Source: JAFLCM01 sp964510955 (lineage in GTDB: Bacteria > Planctomycetota > Phycisphaerae > Phycisphaerales > UBA1924). Taken from it: a DNA stretch of 64,000 nucleotides. Every line of letters begins with the position of its first letter. Within the stretch, counting starts at the first letter, position 1. A program made the position numbers and the translations under genes. Location: positions 1 to 64,000 of the forward strand of contig CAZEDW010000021.1 in the NCBI GenBank assembly GCA_964510955.1, given 5' to 3'. Under the pieces are notes generated by a model, which saw nothing but the letters and a program-made list of their open reading frames with translations, was not told the origin of the DNA and ran no database searches. Of this stretch, positions 1 to 8,394 are shown in pieces.

Positions 1-1043
1 GCCGCGTCGGCGGCCCCGGCTTCGCCGGAGCGCGGCGGGCGGGATTCGCGCCGATCGCGCCGGTCCGGCTCGCGCTCCACGGGCGGCGGCGGCGCCTTGT
101 CGCTGGGGCTGAGCTGCTCCACCGGCACCGCCACCCGGCGACGGTCCGTGTCGAGCTCAACAAGGACCAACTGCGTGAGAATCTGAGCGTCCACCACCGT
201 GCCCACGCCTTCCGGTGTGCTCACGCGGCTGCGCATCCTCGGCAGCCGCTTGCGCAGCGACTCGTAGGACTCGTCCTCGTAGCGCAGGCAGCACATCAGG
301 CGCCCGCACCGGCCGCTGATCTTCAGCGGGTCGAGCGTCGCCTTCTGGATCTTGGCCGATTTCATGCTGATCGGCTTGAGCACCTTGAGGAACTGCTTGC
401 AGCAGCAGTGCTGCCCGCACTTCTCGTAGTCGGCGATCAGCCGGGCCTCGTCGCGTGCCCCCACCTGCCGCAGGTCGATGCGCGTGCCGAACTCGCGCGA
501 GAGCGCCGTCAGCAGGTCGCGGAAGTCCACCCGGTCGTCGGCTGTGAAATAGAACGTCAACCGCTCGCCGCCAAGGATCGGTTCGGCCTCGACCACTTTC
601 ATCTTGAGCCCCTGCGTGTCGGCGGCGGCCTGGGCAAAGTGCTTCATCGCCGCCCGCTGCCCCTCGATCCGGCGCTGCTGGTTCAGGTCGTCGGTGGTGG
701 CGATCCGCAGGATCTTGCCCTCGTTGAAGTAGGGGTAGTCCTTGCCGCCGGAGTTCTCGATGTACTCGAGCATCTCCTTGCGCGTCACGCTCTTGCCGCA
801 GCCGGCGTTGGGGCACGTGCTGGTGAGCATCTCGGCCAGCTCCGTACCCCGGTGCGTGCGGGCGATCATCTTGGTCCCGCAACCGGGCTTGACGCTCAGG
901 TCGAACGGGAACTCCCCGATCATTTTCATGTACCCAAAGCGGACCACCACCGTCTTGGGGATCGAGAGCTTCTCGTACGCCTCCTTCTCGATCCGGTACT
1001 CGGCGAGGTCCGACTCGAACTGCGGCAATGGGAAGATGGGCAT
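1..1043 (-). CDS. ricT: RicT/YaaT-type PSP1-domain protein, C-terminus cut by window edge
   Basis: The protein reads leftward from an ATG at 1043 and leaves the window after about 347 residues. Cysteines at 209, 213-215, 246 and 251-252 lie in motifs such as CGQHCCCKQFLK and SGRCGRLMCCLRYE. These are the hallmark of the PSP1 C-terminal domain of B. subtilis YaaT/RicT, which binds an Fe-S cluster and works with RNase Y and related partners in RNA processing. A further CPNAGCGK stretch at residues 77-84, with Cys55, sits in the N-terminal part and is not in the classical protein as I recall it. The visible C-terminus becomes Pro/Arg rich. Family assignment is firm; the RNA-processing role is carried over from homologues. 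Confidence 0.9.
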   Translation of the reverse strand, partial: MPIFPLPQFESDLAEYRIEKEAYEKLSIPKTVVVRFGYMKMIGEFPFDLSVKPGCGTKMIARTHRGTELAEMLTSTCPNAGCGKSVTRKEMLEYIENSGGKDYPYFNEGKILRIATTDDLNQQRRIEGQRAAMKHFAQAAADTQGLKMKVVEAEPILGGERLTFYFTADDRVDFRDLLTALSREFGTRIDLRQVGARDEARLIADYEKCGQHCCCKQFLKVLKPISMKSAKIQKATLDPLKISGRCGRLMCCLRYEDESYESLRKRLPRMRSRVSTPEGVGTVVDAQILTQLVLVELDTDRRRVAVPVEQLSPSDKAPPPPVEREPDRRDRRESRPPRSGEAGAADA

Positions 1044-1454
1044 GACTCGTCTCGTGTGGCACGCTCACCCGAGCCGTGCCGGTCAAGGCCAGCCGATCCG
1101 CGCCGCCACCCCCGACGCGGGGGCGTGGTACCGATCGATCGTGCTGCCGCCGGGAGGGGGTATGCATCCCTCCAGCGCCCGGCGCGTCGGAGGGGTCCAG
1201 AGACAAATCAGCCGCAAGATCATAGCTCATCGGTCGGGGAGCGCCGGACGCCCGGCCCCACCCTGCCACCGGCCGGAACGCCCCCCCTCACGTGCTCCCC
1301 GCGGCCGCAGCGTGGATTCGCTCGAAGATGTGCGATCCAACCGATGCCCCCCCCCGATAAGACGTACAGTCACACGGGCCACCCAAGCCCCCCGCGGCTC
1401 GCCCGCCCCATACTCGCCTTTCCGGCCGTCGCGAGCCGCGCAGCGGAGGACCCC
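1044..1454. other. divergent intergenic region, no gene seen
   Basis: This 411-base gap separates ricT (leftward) from the stress-protein gene (rightward). It is GC rich with C-runs. No RNA gene, strong repeat or convincing promoter could be read. Both flanking promoters must lie here because the genes diverge. Confidence 0.5.
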
Positions 1455-2345
1455 ATGGACCGCCTCACCAGCATTCTCGCCGCCGTCGATTTCTCCCCAT
1501 GCTCGGAGGTCGCCTTCCGCGAGGCCGCCCGCCTCGCCGACCGGACCCGAGCAAAGCTGTCGGCGGTACACGCGGTGGACCCGACGCTGTACGCCTCCAT
1601 CCCCCCGGACACCCTGATGCCCGTCGGGCTCTTGACCGACGAGGCCCGCGAGCGGTGGTCGGCGTTCGCCCCCGGGTGCCCCGGCAAGGCGGGCGTGCAC
1701 CTGTCCATCGAGGTCGGACGCACACGCGACGTGCTGATTTCCATGGTGGCGCGGGACAGGCCCAACCTGCTGGTCATCGGCGCCCACAGCGACCTCGACG
1801 CCGCCCGCGCGATCGGCGGCAACGCGGCGGCGTGCGTTCAGCACGCGGACGCGAGGGTGCTCGTCGTCCGCGAGGCTCACGCGGGCGCCTTCAAGAGCGT
1901 TGCGGCGTGCGTCGACTTCAGCGACACGTCCCGTGCCGCGCTCGAGCAGGCCGTCCGCTTCGCCTCGCTCGACGGCGCGGCCCTGCACGTCCTGCACGTG
2001 TACACCGACCCGTGGCGCGGGCGATCTGCTCCGGCGAGCGTGGACATGCCCTCGTTCCGCGAGGCGCTGCAGCGGTCTGTTGACGAGCGACTCCGCAAGT
2101 TCTGCGAGCCGCACCAGCACGAGCTGGGGGCGCTGCGGGCCCGGCTGCACGCCCGCCTGGCGCCGACACACGCCGAGGGGATCATCGCGTTCGTGCAGAC
2201 CAGCGGCTGCGATCTCGCCGTGCTCGGCACCCGCGCGTCGTGGAACGTCCGCGACTTCCTGTGGGGCTCGACCGCCGAGCGCGTGGCGCGGGAGTGCCCT
2301 TCGAGCGTGCTCACCGTGAAGCCGTCGGGGTTCGGCGGGCGTTGA
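1455..2345 (+). CDS. tandem universal stress protein (two UspA domains)
   Basis: This 296-residue soluble protein has two UspA folds, about residues 1-140 and 147-290. Each begins with the typical hydrophobic strand followed by VDFS (AAVDFSPCSE, AACVDFSDTS). The second domain ends with an LGTRASWN...GSTAERVAR segment, close to the nucleotide-binding GxxG-x9-G(S/T) signature, so it may bind ATP. The first domain lacks a clear copy. The ATG at 1455 is chosen because a CGGAGGA ribosome site lies just upstream and the fold starts immediately. The reading frame is open further upstream but is not protein-like there. The physiological stress is unknown. Confidence 0.9.
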   Translation: MDRLTSILAAVDFSPCSEVAFREAARLADRTRAKLSAVHAVDPTLYASIPPDTLMPVGLLTDEARERWSAFAPGCPGKAGVHLSIEVGRTRDVLISMVARDRPNLLVIGAHSDLDAARAIGGNAAACVQHADARVLVVREAHAGAFKSVAACVDFSDTSRAALEQAVRFASLDGAALHVLHVYTDPWRGRSAPASVDMPSFREALQRSVDERLRKFCEPHQHELGALRARLHARLAPTHAEGIIAFVQTSGCDLAVLGTRASWNVRDFLWGSTAERVARECPSSVLTVKPSGFGGR

Positions 2346-2373
2346 TTCAACGCGCCGGAAGGCTCGCCGCGCA

Positions 2374-3828
2374 TCACGCCCCCAGCGTGTCCTTGGAGCG
2401 GTTCTTGATCCACAGGTACGCCATGAGGCCGGTGCCGATGATGCCGAAGGGAAGCATCGAGCCGAACCAGATCGCGGGGTTGAGCTTGGCGTCGTGCTCG
2501 CTCACGTTGTCGGGGCGGAACGCCACGAACAGCGCGCCGACGCCCCAACCCGAGAGCATCGAGCCGTAGTATTGGAACGAGTCGATGATGCCCGAAGCGC
2601 ACCCGGCCATCTTGCGCCCGCCCAGGTCCATCGCCGCCGCGGTGCCCAAGATCGAGTGCGTCGAGTTGCACAGCGTCGCGATGACCAGCAACAGCGACGC
2701 CCCCACCACGCCGGTGGCCAGCGGGCCGCTGCCCGGGAGGCAAAGGGCCACCACCGTCACGATCGATTGAACGAGGTACAGCACCGTCGCCACCGGGGCG
2801 CGGCGCCCGTGGAAGAAGTAGTCCGAGATGTACCCGCTCGCCATCGAGCCGACGGTGGCCACGATCGGCAGCCCCCACGCCATCACGTCGTAGAGCGTCG
2901 TGGTCTTGTCCGAGCGCCACACTTCGAGCAGGTACACCGTCCACCACGACGCAACGGCTGCGCGCACGAACCCCGTGCAGAAATACGCCCCCGCGACGAT
3001 CCACACCGTCCTGTTCGAGGCGATTTTGCGGAACACGTCGCGCAGGCGAACCCGCTCTTCGCCCGCGGCGCCGTGCGACGCCACGTCGGGCTCGTCGTCG
3101 TGCCTGACCGAATACCCCGCCTCCTCGGGCCGGTTCCGCACCAGGAGGTTCATCCCGAGCACGACGACCGAGAGGACGATCGGCGGAACGATGAACATGT
3201 ACTGCCACGGGAGCTTGGGAGCGCTCACGCTCAGGACGATCAACGGGAGCGCAAAGCCCGTGGTCATCAGCCGCGCGAACTGGTTCGCGCCCGCCTGGCC
3301 GAGGTTGATCATCGCCCCGAAGATGCCCGCGAACGCGCCGCGCTCCTTGCGCCGAAACCAGGCGGTGTTCACCTTGATGAACCCCGGGGCGCCAAACGCC
3401 TGAACGTAGCCGTCCATCGACCGGATGATCACCAGCAGCGGGAATACCCACGCGAGCTTGGACCACGCGGTCAACCCGAACGCCAGATTCAGCACGATCG
3501 TCCCGACGGCGCCGATCGTCATGGCTCGCTTGCCGCCCACGCGGTCGGTGAACAGCCCGTTGACCATCTGCCCGATGGCGTACGCCCCGTCGCGCCCCGT
3601 CTTGATCAGACCGAAGTTCGCCTTCGTCAGGTGCAGGTCGTTCATCAGCTCCGGCGCAACCGGATCGAGGTTGTACCGGCACAGGTAGAACGACGCGTAG
3701 GTCAGCCCCAGCATGAACCAGTTGCGTCCGCGCGCCGCGCGGAACCCCGGCGGGAACGGCGCGCCGTCCACCACGACGGGCTCGCCGCGACCCGAAGCAT
3801 CGTCCACAGGCCGCGTTGTTCCCGCCAT
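2374..3828 (-). CDS. OPA-family MFS transporter (GlpT/UhpT-like organophosphate:Pi antiporter)
   Basis: The protein has about 484 residues and twelve hydrophobic segments. RNWFMLGLTYASFYLCRYNL near the N-terminus is the OPA signature also seen in GlpT and UhpT, whose conserved arginine contacts phosphate. ITRSMDGYVQAFGAPG-like and WFRRKERGAFAGIFGA segments match the cytoplasmic loops of the family. The start is placed at 3828, behind a GGAGA ribosome site; the frame extends 18 codons further to 3882. The gene diverges from an ABC ATPase of the MalK/UgpC class. A shared role in phosphoester uptake is possible but inferred. The substrate cannot be read from sequence. Confidence 0.85.
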   Translation of the reverse strand: MAGTTRPVDDASGRGEPVVVDGAPFPPGFRAARGRNWFMLGLTYASFYLCRYNLDPVAPELMNDLHLTKANFGLIKTGRDGAYAIGQMVNGLFTDRVGGKRAMTIGAVGTIVLNLAFGLTAWSKLAWVFPLLVIIRSMDGYVQAFGAPGFIKVNTAWFRRKERGAFAGIFGAMINLGQAGANQFARLMTTGFALPLIVLSVSAPKLPWQYMFIVPPIVLSVVVLGMNLLVRNRPEEAGYSVRHDDEPDVASHGAAGEERVRLRDVFRKIASNRTVWIVAGAYFCTGFVRAAVASWWTVYLLEVWRSDKTTTLYDVMAWGLPIVATVGSMASGYISDYFFHGRRAPVATVLYLVQSIVTVVALCLPGSGPLATGVVGASLLLVIATLCNSTHSILGTAAAMDLGGRKMAGCASGIIDSFQYYGSMLSGWGVGALFVAFRPDNVSEHDAKLNPAIWFGSMLPFGIIGTGLMAYLWIKNRSKDTLGA

Positions 3829-3977
3829 GAGCGTCTCCGGCAACTCGGAAGCCGCCCGGCTCCGCGCGGGGCGAATTCCCATGTATATCGGAGCACCCCC
3901 GCGGAATCAACCGTTTTCCGCGGTCGCCGCGGCTCACACGCACTGACCAAGGTGTCCGGTACCCTACCGCTCGCCGC

Positions 3978-5132
3978 ATGTCCACCACCATCACCATCGA
4001 GCGCCTGTGCAAGCACTACAAGCCGTTTCTGGGCACCGGCCCCCGGCACGCGGTCACCAAGGCCGTCGATGACATCAGCCTCACCATCAACGCCGGCGAG
4101 CTGTACTTCCTTCTGGGGCCCTCCGGCTGCGGCAAAACAACCTTGCTCCGCATGATCGCCGGGTTCGTTGAACCCACGTCCGGACGCATCCTGTTCGACG
4201 GCGAAGACGTCACCCGCACCCGCCCCGCCAAGCGCAACTGCGGCATGGTCTTTCAGAGCTACGCCCTCTGGCCGCACATGACCGTGTTGCAGAACGTCGA
4301 GTTCGGCCTCAAGGTGCGCAAGGTGCCCCGCGCCGAGCGCACCCGGCGCGCCCTGGAGGCCCTCGCGGGCGTCCGCATGGAGCAGTACGCGCGCCGCAAG
4401 CCCAACCAGCTCTCGGGCGGCCAGCAGCAGCGCGTCGCCCTGGCCCGGGCGCTGGTCGTGCGGCCGAACGTGCTCCTGCTGGACGAACCCCTCAGCAACC
4501 TCGACGCCAAGCTCCGCCTCGAAATGCGGCGCGAGATCAGGCGCGCCTGCAAGGAAACCGGCACAACCGCCGTGTACGTCACGCACGACCAGAAAGAGGC
4601 GCTCAGCATGGCCGACGCGATGGCGGTGCTCGACATGGGCGTCATCGCACAGACCGGCACGCCGCGCCAGCTCTACGAAAGACCCGGCTCCAGGTTCGTC
4701 GCGGATTTCCTGGGCGAGACTAACTTCATCGAAGCCGTCGTCGAGGAGTCGGGTCCGGGGCACACCCGCCTGCGCACCGCCGCCGGCGAGATTTTCTCGA
4801 CCAACATCCCTTCAGACCGGCCGCCCGCTCCCGGCGCCAAGATCACCTGCTCGATCCGCCCCGAGGCAATCCGCATCCACACGGCCGCCCCTGACCAGCG
4901 CCGCGACGCAGGCAACGGTCAGCCCCCCACCACCCAATCCACGCTGCGCGGCAGGCTGATCGAGACCTTGTACCTGGGCGAAACAGCGCAGCACACCGTC
5001 GAACTGCCCTCACGCGGCGCCGGCCCGACCGTCGTCAAGGTCTTCGAACTCCACCCCACCGGCGCCCCACCCAGGTCGGGTGATGTATTGCTCGAGTTCA
5101 GCGCCGGCGACGCGGTCGTTCTCACACGCTGA
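3978..5132 (+). CDS. ABC transporter ATP-binding protein, MalK/UgpC/PotA class
   Basis: This 384-residue ATPase has Walker A GPSGCGKTT at 47-55, a Q-loop around VFQSYALWPH (91-100), signature LSGGQQQR at 145-152, Walker B LLLDEP at 166-171 and the H-loop histidine at 203. The C-terminal third (from about residue 235) is a TOBE/OB region typical of importers for sugars, glycerol-3-phosphate or polyamines. No permease or binding-protein gene lies beside it, so it probably serves components encoded elsewhere. It diverges from the OPA-type carrier, with a 149-base gap. Substrate is unresolved. Confidence 0.9.
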   Translation: MSTTITIERLCKHYKPFLGTGPRHAVTKAVDDISLTINAGELYFLLGPSGCGKTTLLRMIAGFVEPTSGRILFDGEDVTRTRPAKRNCGMVFQSYALWPHMTVLQNVEFGLKVRKVPRAERTRRALEALAGVRMEQYARRKPNQLSGGQQQRVALARALVVRPNVLLLDEPLSNLDAKLRLEMRREIRRACKETGTTAVYVTHDQKEALSMADAMAVLDMGVIAQTGTPRQLYERPGSRFVADFLGETNFIEAVVEESGPGHTRLRTAAGEIFSTNIPSDRPPAPGAKITCSIRPEAIRIHTAAPDQRRDAGNGQPPTTQSTLRGRLIETLYLGETAQHTVELPSRGAGPTVVKVFELHPTGAPPRSGDVLLEFSAGDAVVLTR

Positions 5133-5796
5133 CCCGCGCCCCCTCCACCCCTCGGGTGCCCGCCGGGCCAAAGTGTCCTCTCACTGACTTCACATCGGCC
5201 ACTACGGGTCCAGCACGGGCCGGCCCTCGTGCTTCGGATGTCGCCACCACATAAGCGACCGCTCTGGGTGTCGCCCCGATCCGACTCCCCTGCCACCTCC
5301 GGGTGCGCCAACCGATCGCAGGCGTACCGGCCGAGTTCGAACCTGCGGCGCATCAGCGACAGCACCGTCCAGCATTGACCAGGTGAGAAGCCGCACTGCG
5401 CTTCGCGGTCGACGACACCCCGATCCTCACGCGACGCTGAGCGGCGGCACCCCGCGCCCGCGCCTTCGACTCGCGCAAGAACCCACCCGAGAATCAGGGG
5501 ACTCCCGAGCGTCCCACGCGCGGCAGATACGAGGGGCAAGAAATGCATACGATTGCAATGTTTTGACAATTCTGATGAATCGCGGAAATCCCGCCATTTA
5601 GCGAAGTATCTCGATCAGGGCCGAAGCACTCCCCAATCCGGGCGGATTCCCCGCTCGGCCCTTCGAAGGTCGAGACAGGTCGGTGCGCGCGACTGTTCGA
5701 ACTCAGCCCCCGAACTGGCTCAGCCACACTTTGCTTCTTCATGGGAGAGCCCGATCAAGCTGGTCTCCGCGTGCCCACGCATGGAGGTCCGCAGGG
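5133..5796. other. long convergent intergenic region, no gene seen
   Basis: About 660 bases lie between the 3' ends of two converging genes, which is unusually long for this window. Short open frames occur but none looks protein-like. An AT-richer patch around 5540-5610 contains TTTTGACAATTCTGATGAAT. I found no tRNA, no DnaA-box cluster and no good terminator. It may be a decayed gene or hold a small RNA; the sequence alone does not decide. Confidence 0.4.
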
Positions 5797-5812
5797 TGTT
5801 CCACATGGAACA
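5797..5812 (+). promoter_or_regulatory. parS-like centromere site 1
   Basis: TGTTCCACATGGAACA is a near-perfect 16-bp palindrome matching the bacterial parS pattern TGTTNCACGTGAAACA in layout and arms. It lies just beyond the 3' end of the NUDIX gene and about 660 bases from the parB start. It is the reverse complement, with one change, of the second site at 6324. Confidence 0.75.
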
Positions 5813-5827
5813 TCAAGGCTCGATTCT

Positions 5828-6358
5828 TCAGCCCTGGGCGTGGCCACCAGAAACATGCGACACCCAGCCCGCGGAGGCCCGCGTGCCGGCACCGCTCGTG
5901 TGTTGCTGGATCCACGTTCCAAGCCACGCGGGACGGAGATCGACGCTCTGAAGAGTGTCAATAGGGACCCACTCGAACTCGATGTCGGGCTCCCTGGATC
6001 TGACGAACGGCACGCCCCCCGCCTCCGATCGGCTGGACGGAACAGATGCGGCGAACACGACCCCGATCTCGTGCCGTGGCTTGCCAGCCTGGACAAAGCT
6101 GTCCTCGCAGGCGAGCAGCACGCCACCGACCTCAACAGCGAGTCCCGTTTCCTCGACGAACTCTCTCCGGAGTGCATCGGCGGCTGCCTCTCCGAACTCT
6201 ACATGACCCCCGGGCAGGTAGTAGTAGCCGTGCGCCGCATTCTTGCACAGCAGCACACAACCCCCCTGGGCTACGAGCGCCCGGGCCAGTATTTCAATTC
6301 TCGAACTGGCTGAAGATGAGAGGTGTTCCATGTGGAACGTCGATGCGGGATCGTCCAT
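5828..6358 (-). CDS. NUDIX hydrolase
   Basis: This 176-residue protein carries a complete NUDIX box at residues 51-73: G51, E57, R65-E66, E69-E70, G72 in the G-x5-E-x7-REUxEExGU pattern, which binds metal and hydrolyses a nucleoside-diphosphate-linked substrate. LPGGHVEFGE precedes it. The substrate cannot be read. The start is uncertain: ATG at 6358 and ATG at 6331 are both possible and neither has a strong ribosome site. The gene converges on the ABC ATPase and diverges from parB. Two parS-like sites bracket it, one near each end, and the upstream one lies inside or at its start. Confidence 0.85.
   Translation of the reverse strand: MDDPASTFHMEHLSSSASSRIEILARALVAQGGCVLLCKNAAHGYYYLPGGHVEFGEAAADALRREFVEETGLAVEVGGVLLACEDSFVQAGKPRHEIGVVFAASVPSSRSEAGGVPFVRSREPDIEFEWVPIDTLQSVDLRPAWLGTWIQQHTSGAGTRASAGWVSHVSGGHAQG
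6324..6339 (+). promoter_or_regulatory. parS-like centromere site 2
   Basis: TGTTCCATGTGGAACG is the inverted version of the site at 5797, with one base different at the end. It sits about 135 bases upstream of the parB start and overlaps the 5' end of the NUDIX gene. Chromosomal parS sites are commonly clustered near parB, which supports the reading. Confidence 0.75.
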
Positions 6359-6472
6359 CGCAGCGATCCGTTGCCGTGCATCGCGTGCTTTCGCATGGTA
6401 CAGTTCAAGGGTTTACCGTGCATCGTGCCCGCAGCGGATCCGAACCCTTTCCGGGGTGGGAGGCCAAGATCG

Positions 6473-7567
6473 ATGTCCGACAAGCCGCGCAGTCGTCTGG
6501 GGAAGGGGCTCTCGAGCTTGCTCGGCACCCCCGTGCAAGTAATCCAAAAGCAAGCAAACGAGTACAATTCTGCCGAAAAAACCGCCGGAGCCGTCAAGGC
6601 TCGACACGGCGTGAGTGGGGGGCTTGCCTCGCCTGCGGCCGGCTCCGTTATCTCGAAGTCGCCGGGCACCATGACGAGCGTGCCACCGCTCCCCACCCCC
6701 AGCGATCGCGCTGGGGATGGAGGCAATGGCGAACCGGCGATCCATCTCCTGCCGATCGGCGCGCTGCGGCCCGGAAAGTTCCAACCTCGTCGCGAGATGG
6801 ACGAAACTTCGCTGCAGGGGCTCGCCGCGTCGATCAAGTCCGCCGGCGTGATGCAGCCGATCGCGGTGCGTCCGGCGGGTGCGGCGGCGACCGAGCAGGT
6901 GAAGTGGGAGATCGTGGCTGGCGAGCGTCGGTGGCGTGCCGCCAAGTTGGCGGGTCTGGAAGCTGTCCCGGCGGTGGTGACCTCCTTGAACGATCGCGCC
7001 GCCGCGGAGTGGGGGCTGGTCGAAAACCTGCAGCGCGAAGACCTCAACCCCATGGACCGCGCCTGGGGTCTGAAGAACCTCGTTGACACGTTCGGATTAA
7101 CACAGGCGGAAGTGGCTCAACGGCTCGGGCTGGACCGGTCCAGCGTCACAAATCTCATCCGACTCACCGAGCTGGAGGCGTCGATTCAAGACCTGGTGCG
7201 CTCGGGCGGACTGGGCCAGGGCCACGGCAAGGCACTGCTCTCGCACCCCTCAGGACCTCAGCGCGAACGGCTGGCGAAGCTCGCCGCGGCGCAGGAGTGG
7301 CCGGTCCGTCGCTTGGAGCGGGCTGCCGGCCTCGCTGTTTCAAATGGCGCCGGGCCAGCGCCCCTCGGCGGCACGACGGGAACACCCGACCCGTTCCGCG
7401 CCGACGCCGCCATCCGAGATTTGGAGCGGCAGTTGTCCGAGCACCTGGGAACGCGGGTTCGAATTGTTACAGGCGCCTCCCGAACAAAAGGCCGACTACT
7501 CATAGATTTCTACTCGGTAGAGCACTTTGACTCGCTCGTGGGCTCCTTGGGTGCGAAGCTCCAGTAA
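6473..7567 (+). CDS. parB: chromosome-partitioning protein ParB
   Basis: This 364-residue protein opens with the ParB-type RLGKGLSSLLG sequence used for ParA contact. It then has the CTP-binding/ParB boxes GERRWRA (150-156) and VENLQRE (183-189), a helix-turn-helix at about 209-231 for parS binding, and a C-terminal dimerisation segment. ParB nucleates on parS, slides as a CTP-gated clamp and directs origin segregation. The ATG at 6473 follows a GGGAGG ribosome site; an upstream GTG in frame at 6323 would add 50 unlikely residues through parS. No parA lies next to it, unlike the usual parAB pair, so ParA must be encoded elsewhere. A Pro/Ser-rich linker fills residues 45-90. Confidence 0.95.
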   Translation: MSDKPRSRLGKGLSSLLGTPVQVIQKQANEYNSAEKTAGAVKARHGVSGGLASPAAGSVISKSPGTMTSVPPLPTPSDRAGDGGNGEPAIHLLPIGALRPGKFQPRREMDETSLQGLAASIKSAGVMQPIAVRPAGAAATEQVKWEIVAGERRWRAAKLAGLEAVPAVVTSLNDRAAAEWGLVENLQREDLNPMDRAWGLKNLVDTFGLTQAEVAQRLGLDRSSVTNLIRLTELEASIQDLVRSGGLGQGHGKALLSHPSGPQRERLAKLAAAQEWPVRRLERAAGLAVSNGAGPAPLGGTTGTPDPFRADAAIRDLERQLSEHLGTRVRIVTGASRTKGRLLIDFYSVEHFDSLVGSLGAKLQ

Positions 7568-7869
7568 TCCCCTCAAAGGGGGATCTGGTGCCGCATCAAT
7601 ATTCACACCCGACATATCGCGAATATGTGCGCCACTCCCCTCAATCAGTGCAGTTGCGCTCCAAACTCGAGATGTGGTCGTTATCAGCCAGCACACAACG
7701 ATGCGCTTAGTTGCCAAAGCGCAACTGCTCGCTAATATCTAAGTGTCAACGCGGCTTTCAGGGCGATGCTGTATTGACGCTTGGACAACTGTGTTTCTCT
7801 TTTTGTTTGCTGGACCCCGCGGCGTTTTTTTGACGTCGAAGTGTTCGTTGCCCCCTACCAGAGGAAGTC
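7568..7869. repeat. AT-richer leader with three inverted repeats
   Basis: This 302-base gap is clearly lower in G+C than its flanks. It holds a CCCCT-CAA-AGGGG hairpin directly after the parB stop, ACATAT/ATATGT arms at 7612-7617 and 7623-7628, and a perfect 11-bp inverted pair (GCAGTTGCGCT at 7650-7660 and its complement at 7718-7728). The second arm can alternatively pair locally as AGTTGC/GCAACT. A T-rich run TTTCTCTTTTTGTTTG lies near 7794. It is likely the promoter or leader of the downstream small gene. Confidence 0.6.
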
Positions 7870-8259
7870 ATGAGCAAAGGTTCAATCGGAAACATGAGCA
7901 CCGCGGAACTGCAGCGCGAGCTCCGCAAGCGCGAGCGTGGACTTCGCGGGCTTCAGCGCACCCGCGAGCGTCTCGCGTCGCGCATCCAGGAGCTCGATGC
8001 GCAGATCATGGAGCTGGGTGGCGTGATCACCGGGCTCGGCGGCGTGCGCAAGCGTGCCAAGAACGACGCGAAGCTGGTGGATGCACTGGTCAAGTTGCTC
8101 TCCGGCAAAACCATGGGAGTGACCGAGGCCTCGATCGCCGTGCAGAAGGCCGGCTATAAGACGACGTCCCCGAACTTCCGCACGATCGTGAACCAGGCCC
8201 TGATCAAGGACAAGCGGTTCAAGCGCGTCGAGCGCGGTCAATACACCGCCCGCGGCTAA
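7870..8259 (+). CDS. small coiled-coil plus HARE-HTH-like putative DNA-binding protein
   Basis: This 129-residue protein starts after an AGAGGAAG ribosome site. Residues 10-60 are charged and heptad-like (ELQRELRKRERGLRGLQRTR), suggesting a coiled coil. Residues 70-127 resemble the HARE-HTH winged-helix fold: an amphipathic helix, GVTEASIAVQKAGYKT, then NFRTIVNQALIKDKRFKRV and a basic wing ending in GQYTARG. I recall similar short proteins in planctomycetes. DNA binding is inferred from the fold resemblance; targets are unknown. It stands alone between parB and a convergent transporter, behind a structured AT-richer leader. Confidence 0.7.
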   Translation: MSKGSIGNMSTAELQRELRKRERGLRGLQRTRERLASRIQELDAQIMELGGVITGLGGVRKRAKNDAKLVDALVKLLSGKTMGVTEASIAVQKAGYKTTSPNFRTIVNQALIKDKRFKRVERGQYTARG

Positions 8260-8394
8260 ACGATCCGCGGGTTGAAGTTCACACCAGAGCCGCAAGCCGG
8301 CTTTGACCCGAGCCCGTTTCCACGGCCGAATCGCCGCGGGGCGGGCTTGTGCTTTTCGGCGCCCGCGAGCAGCGCCCGCCCGGCCGCGCAGCGT

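Noticed and set aside
3978..5132. assignment of the ABC ATPase as MalK or UgpC by name
   Set aside because: Without permease or binding-protein genes nearby the substrate class cannot be chosen.
6323..6472. GTG start for parB that adds 50 residues
   Set aside because: The extra segment translates the parS site and lacks ParB similarity; the ATG at 6473 has a good ribosome site.
5133..7567. chromosome origin near parB
   Set aside because: No DnaA-box cluster, dnaA, dnaN or gidAB genes are present; parS proximity alone is not enough.
7561..7590. CCCCT-CAA-AGGGG hairpin as the parB terminator
   Set aside because: The stem is short with a three-base loop and no T-run follows; kept only as a hairpin.
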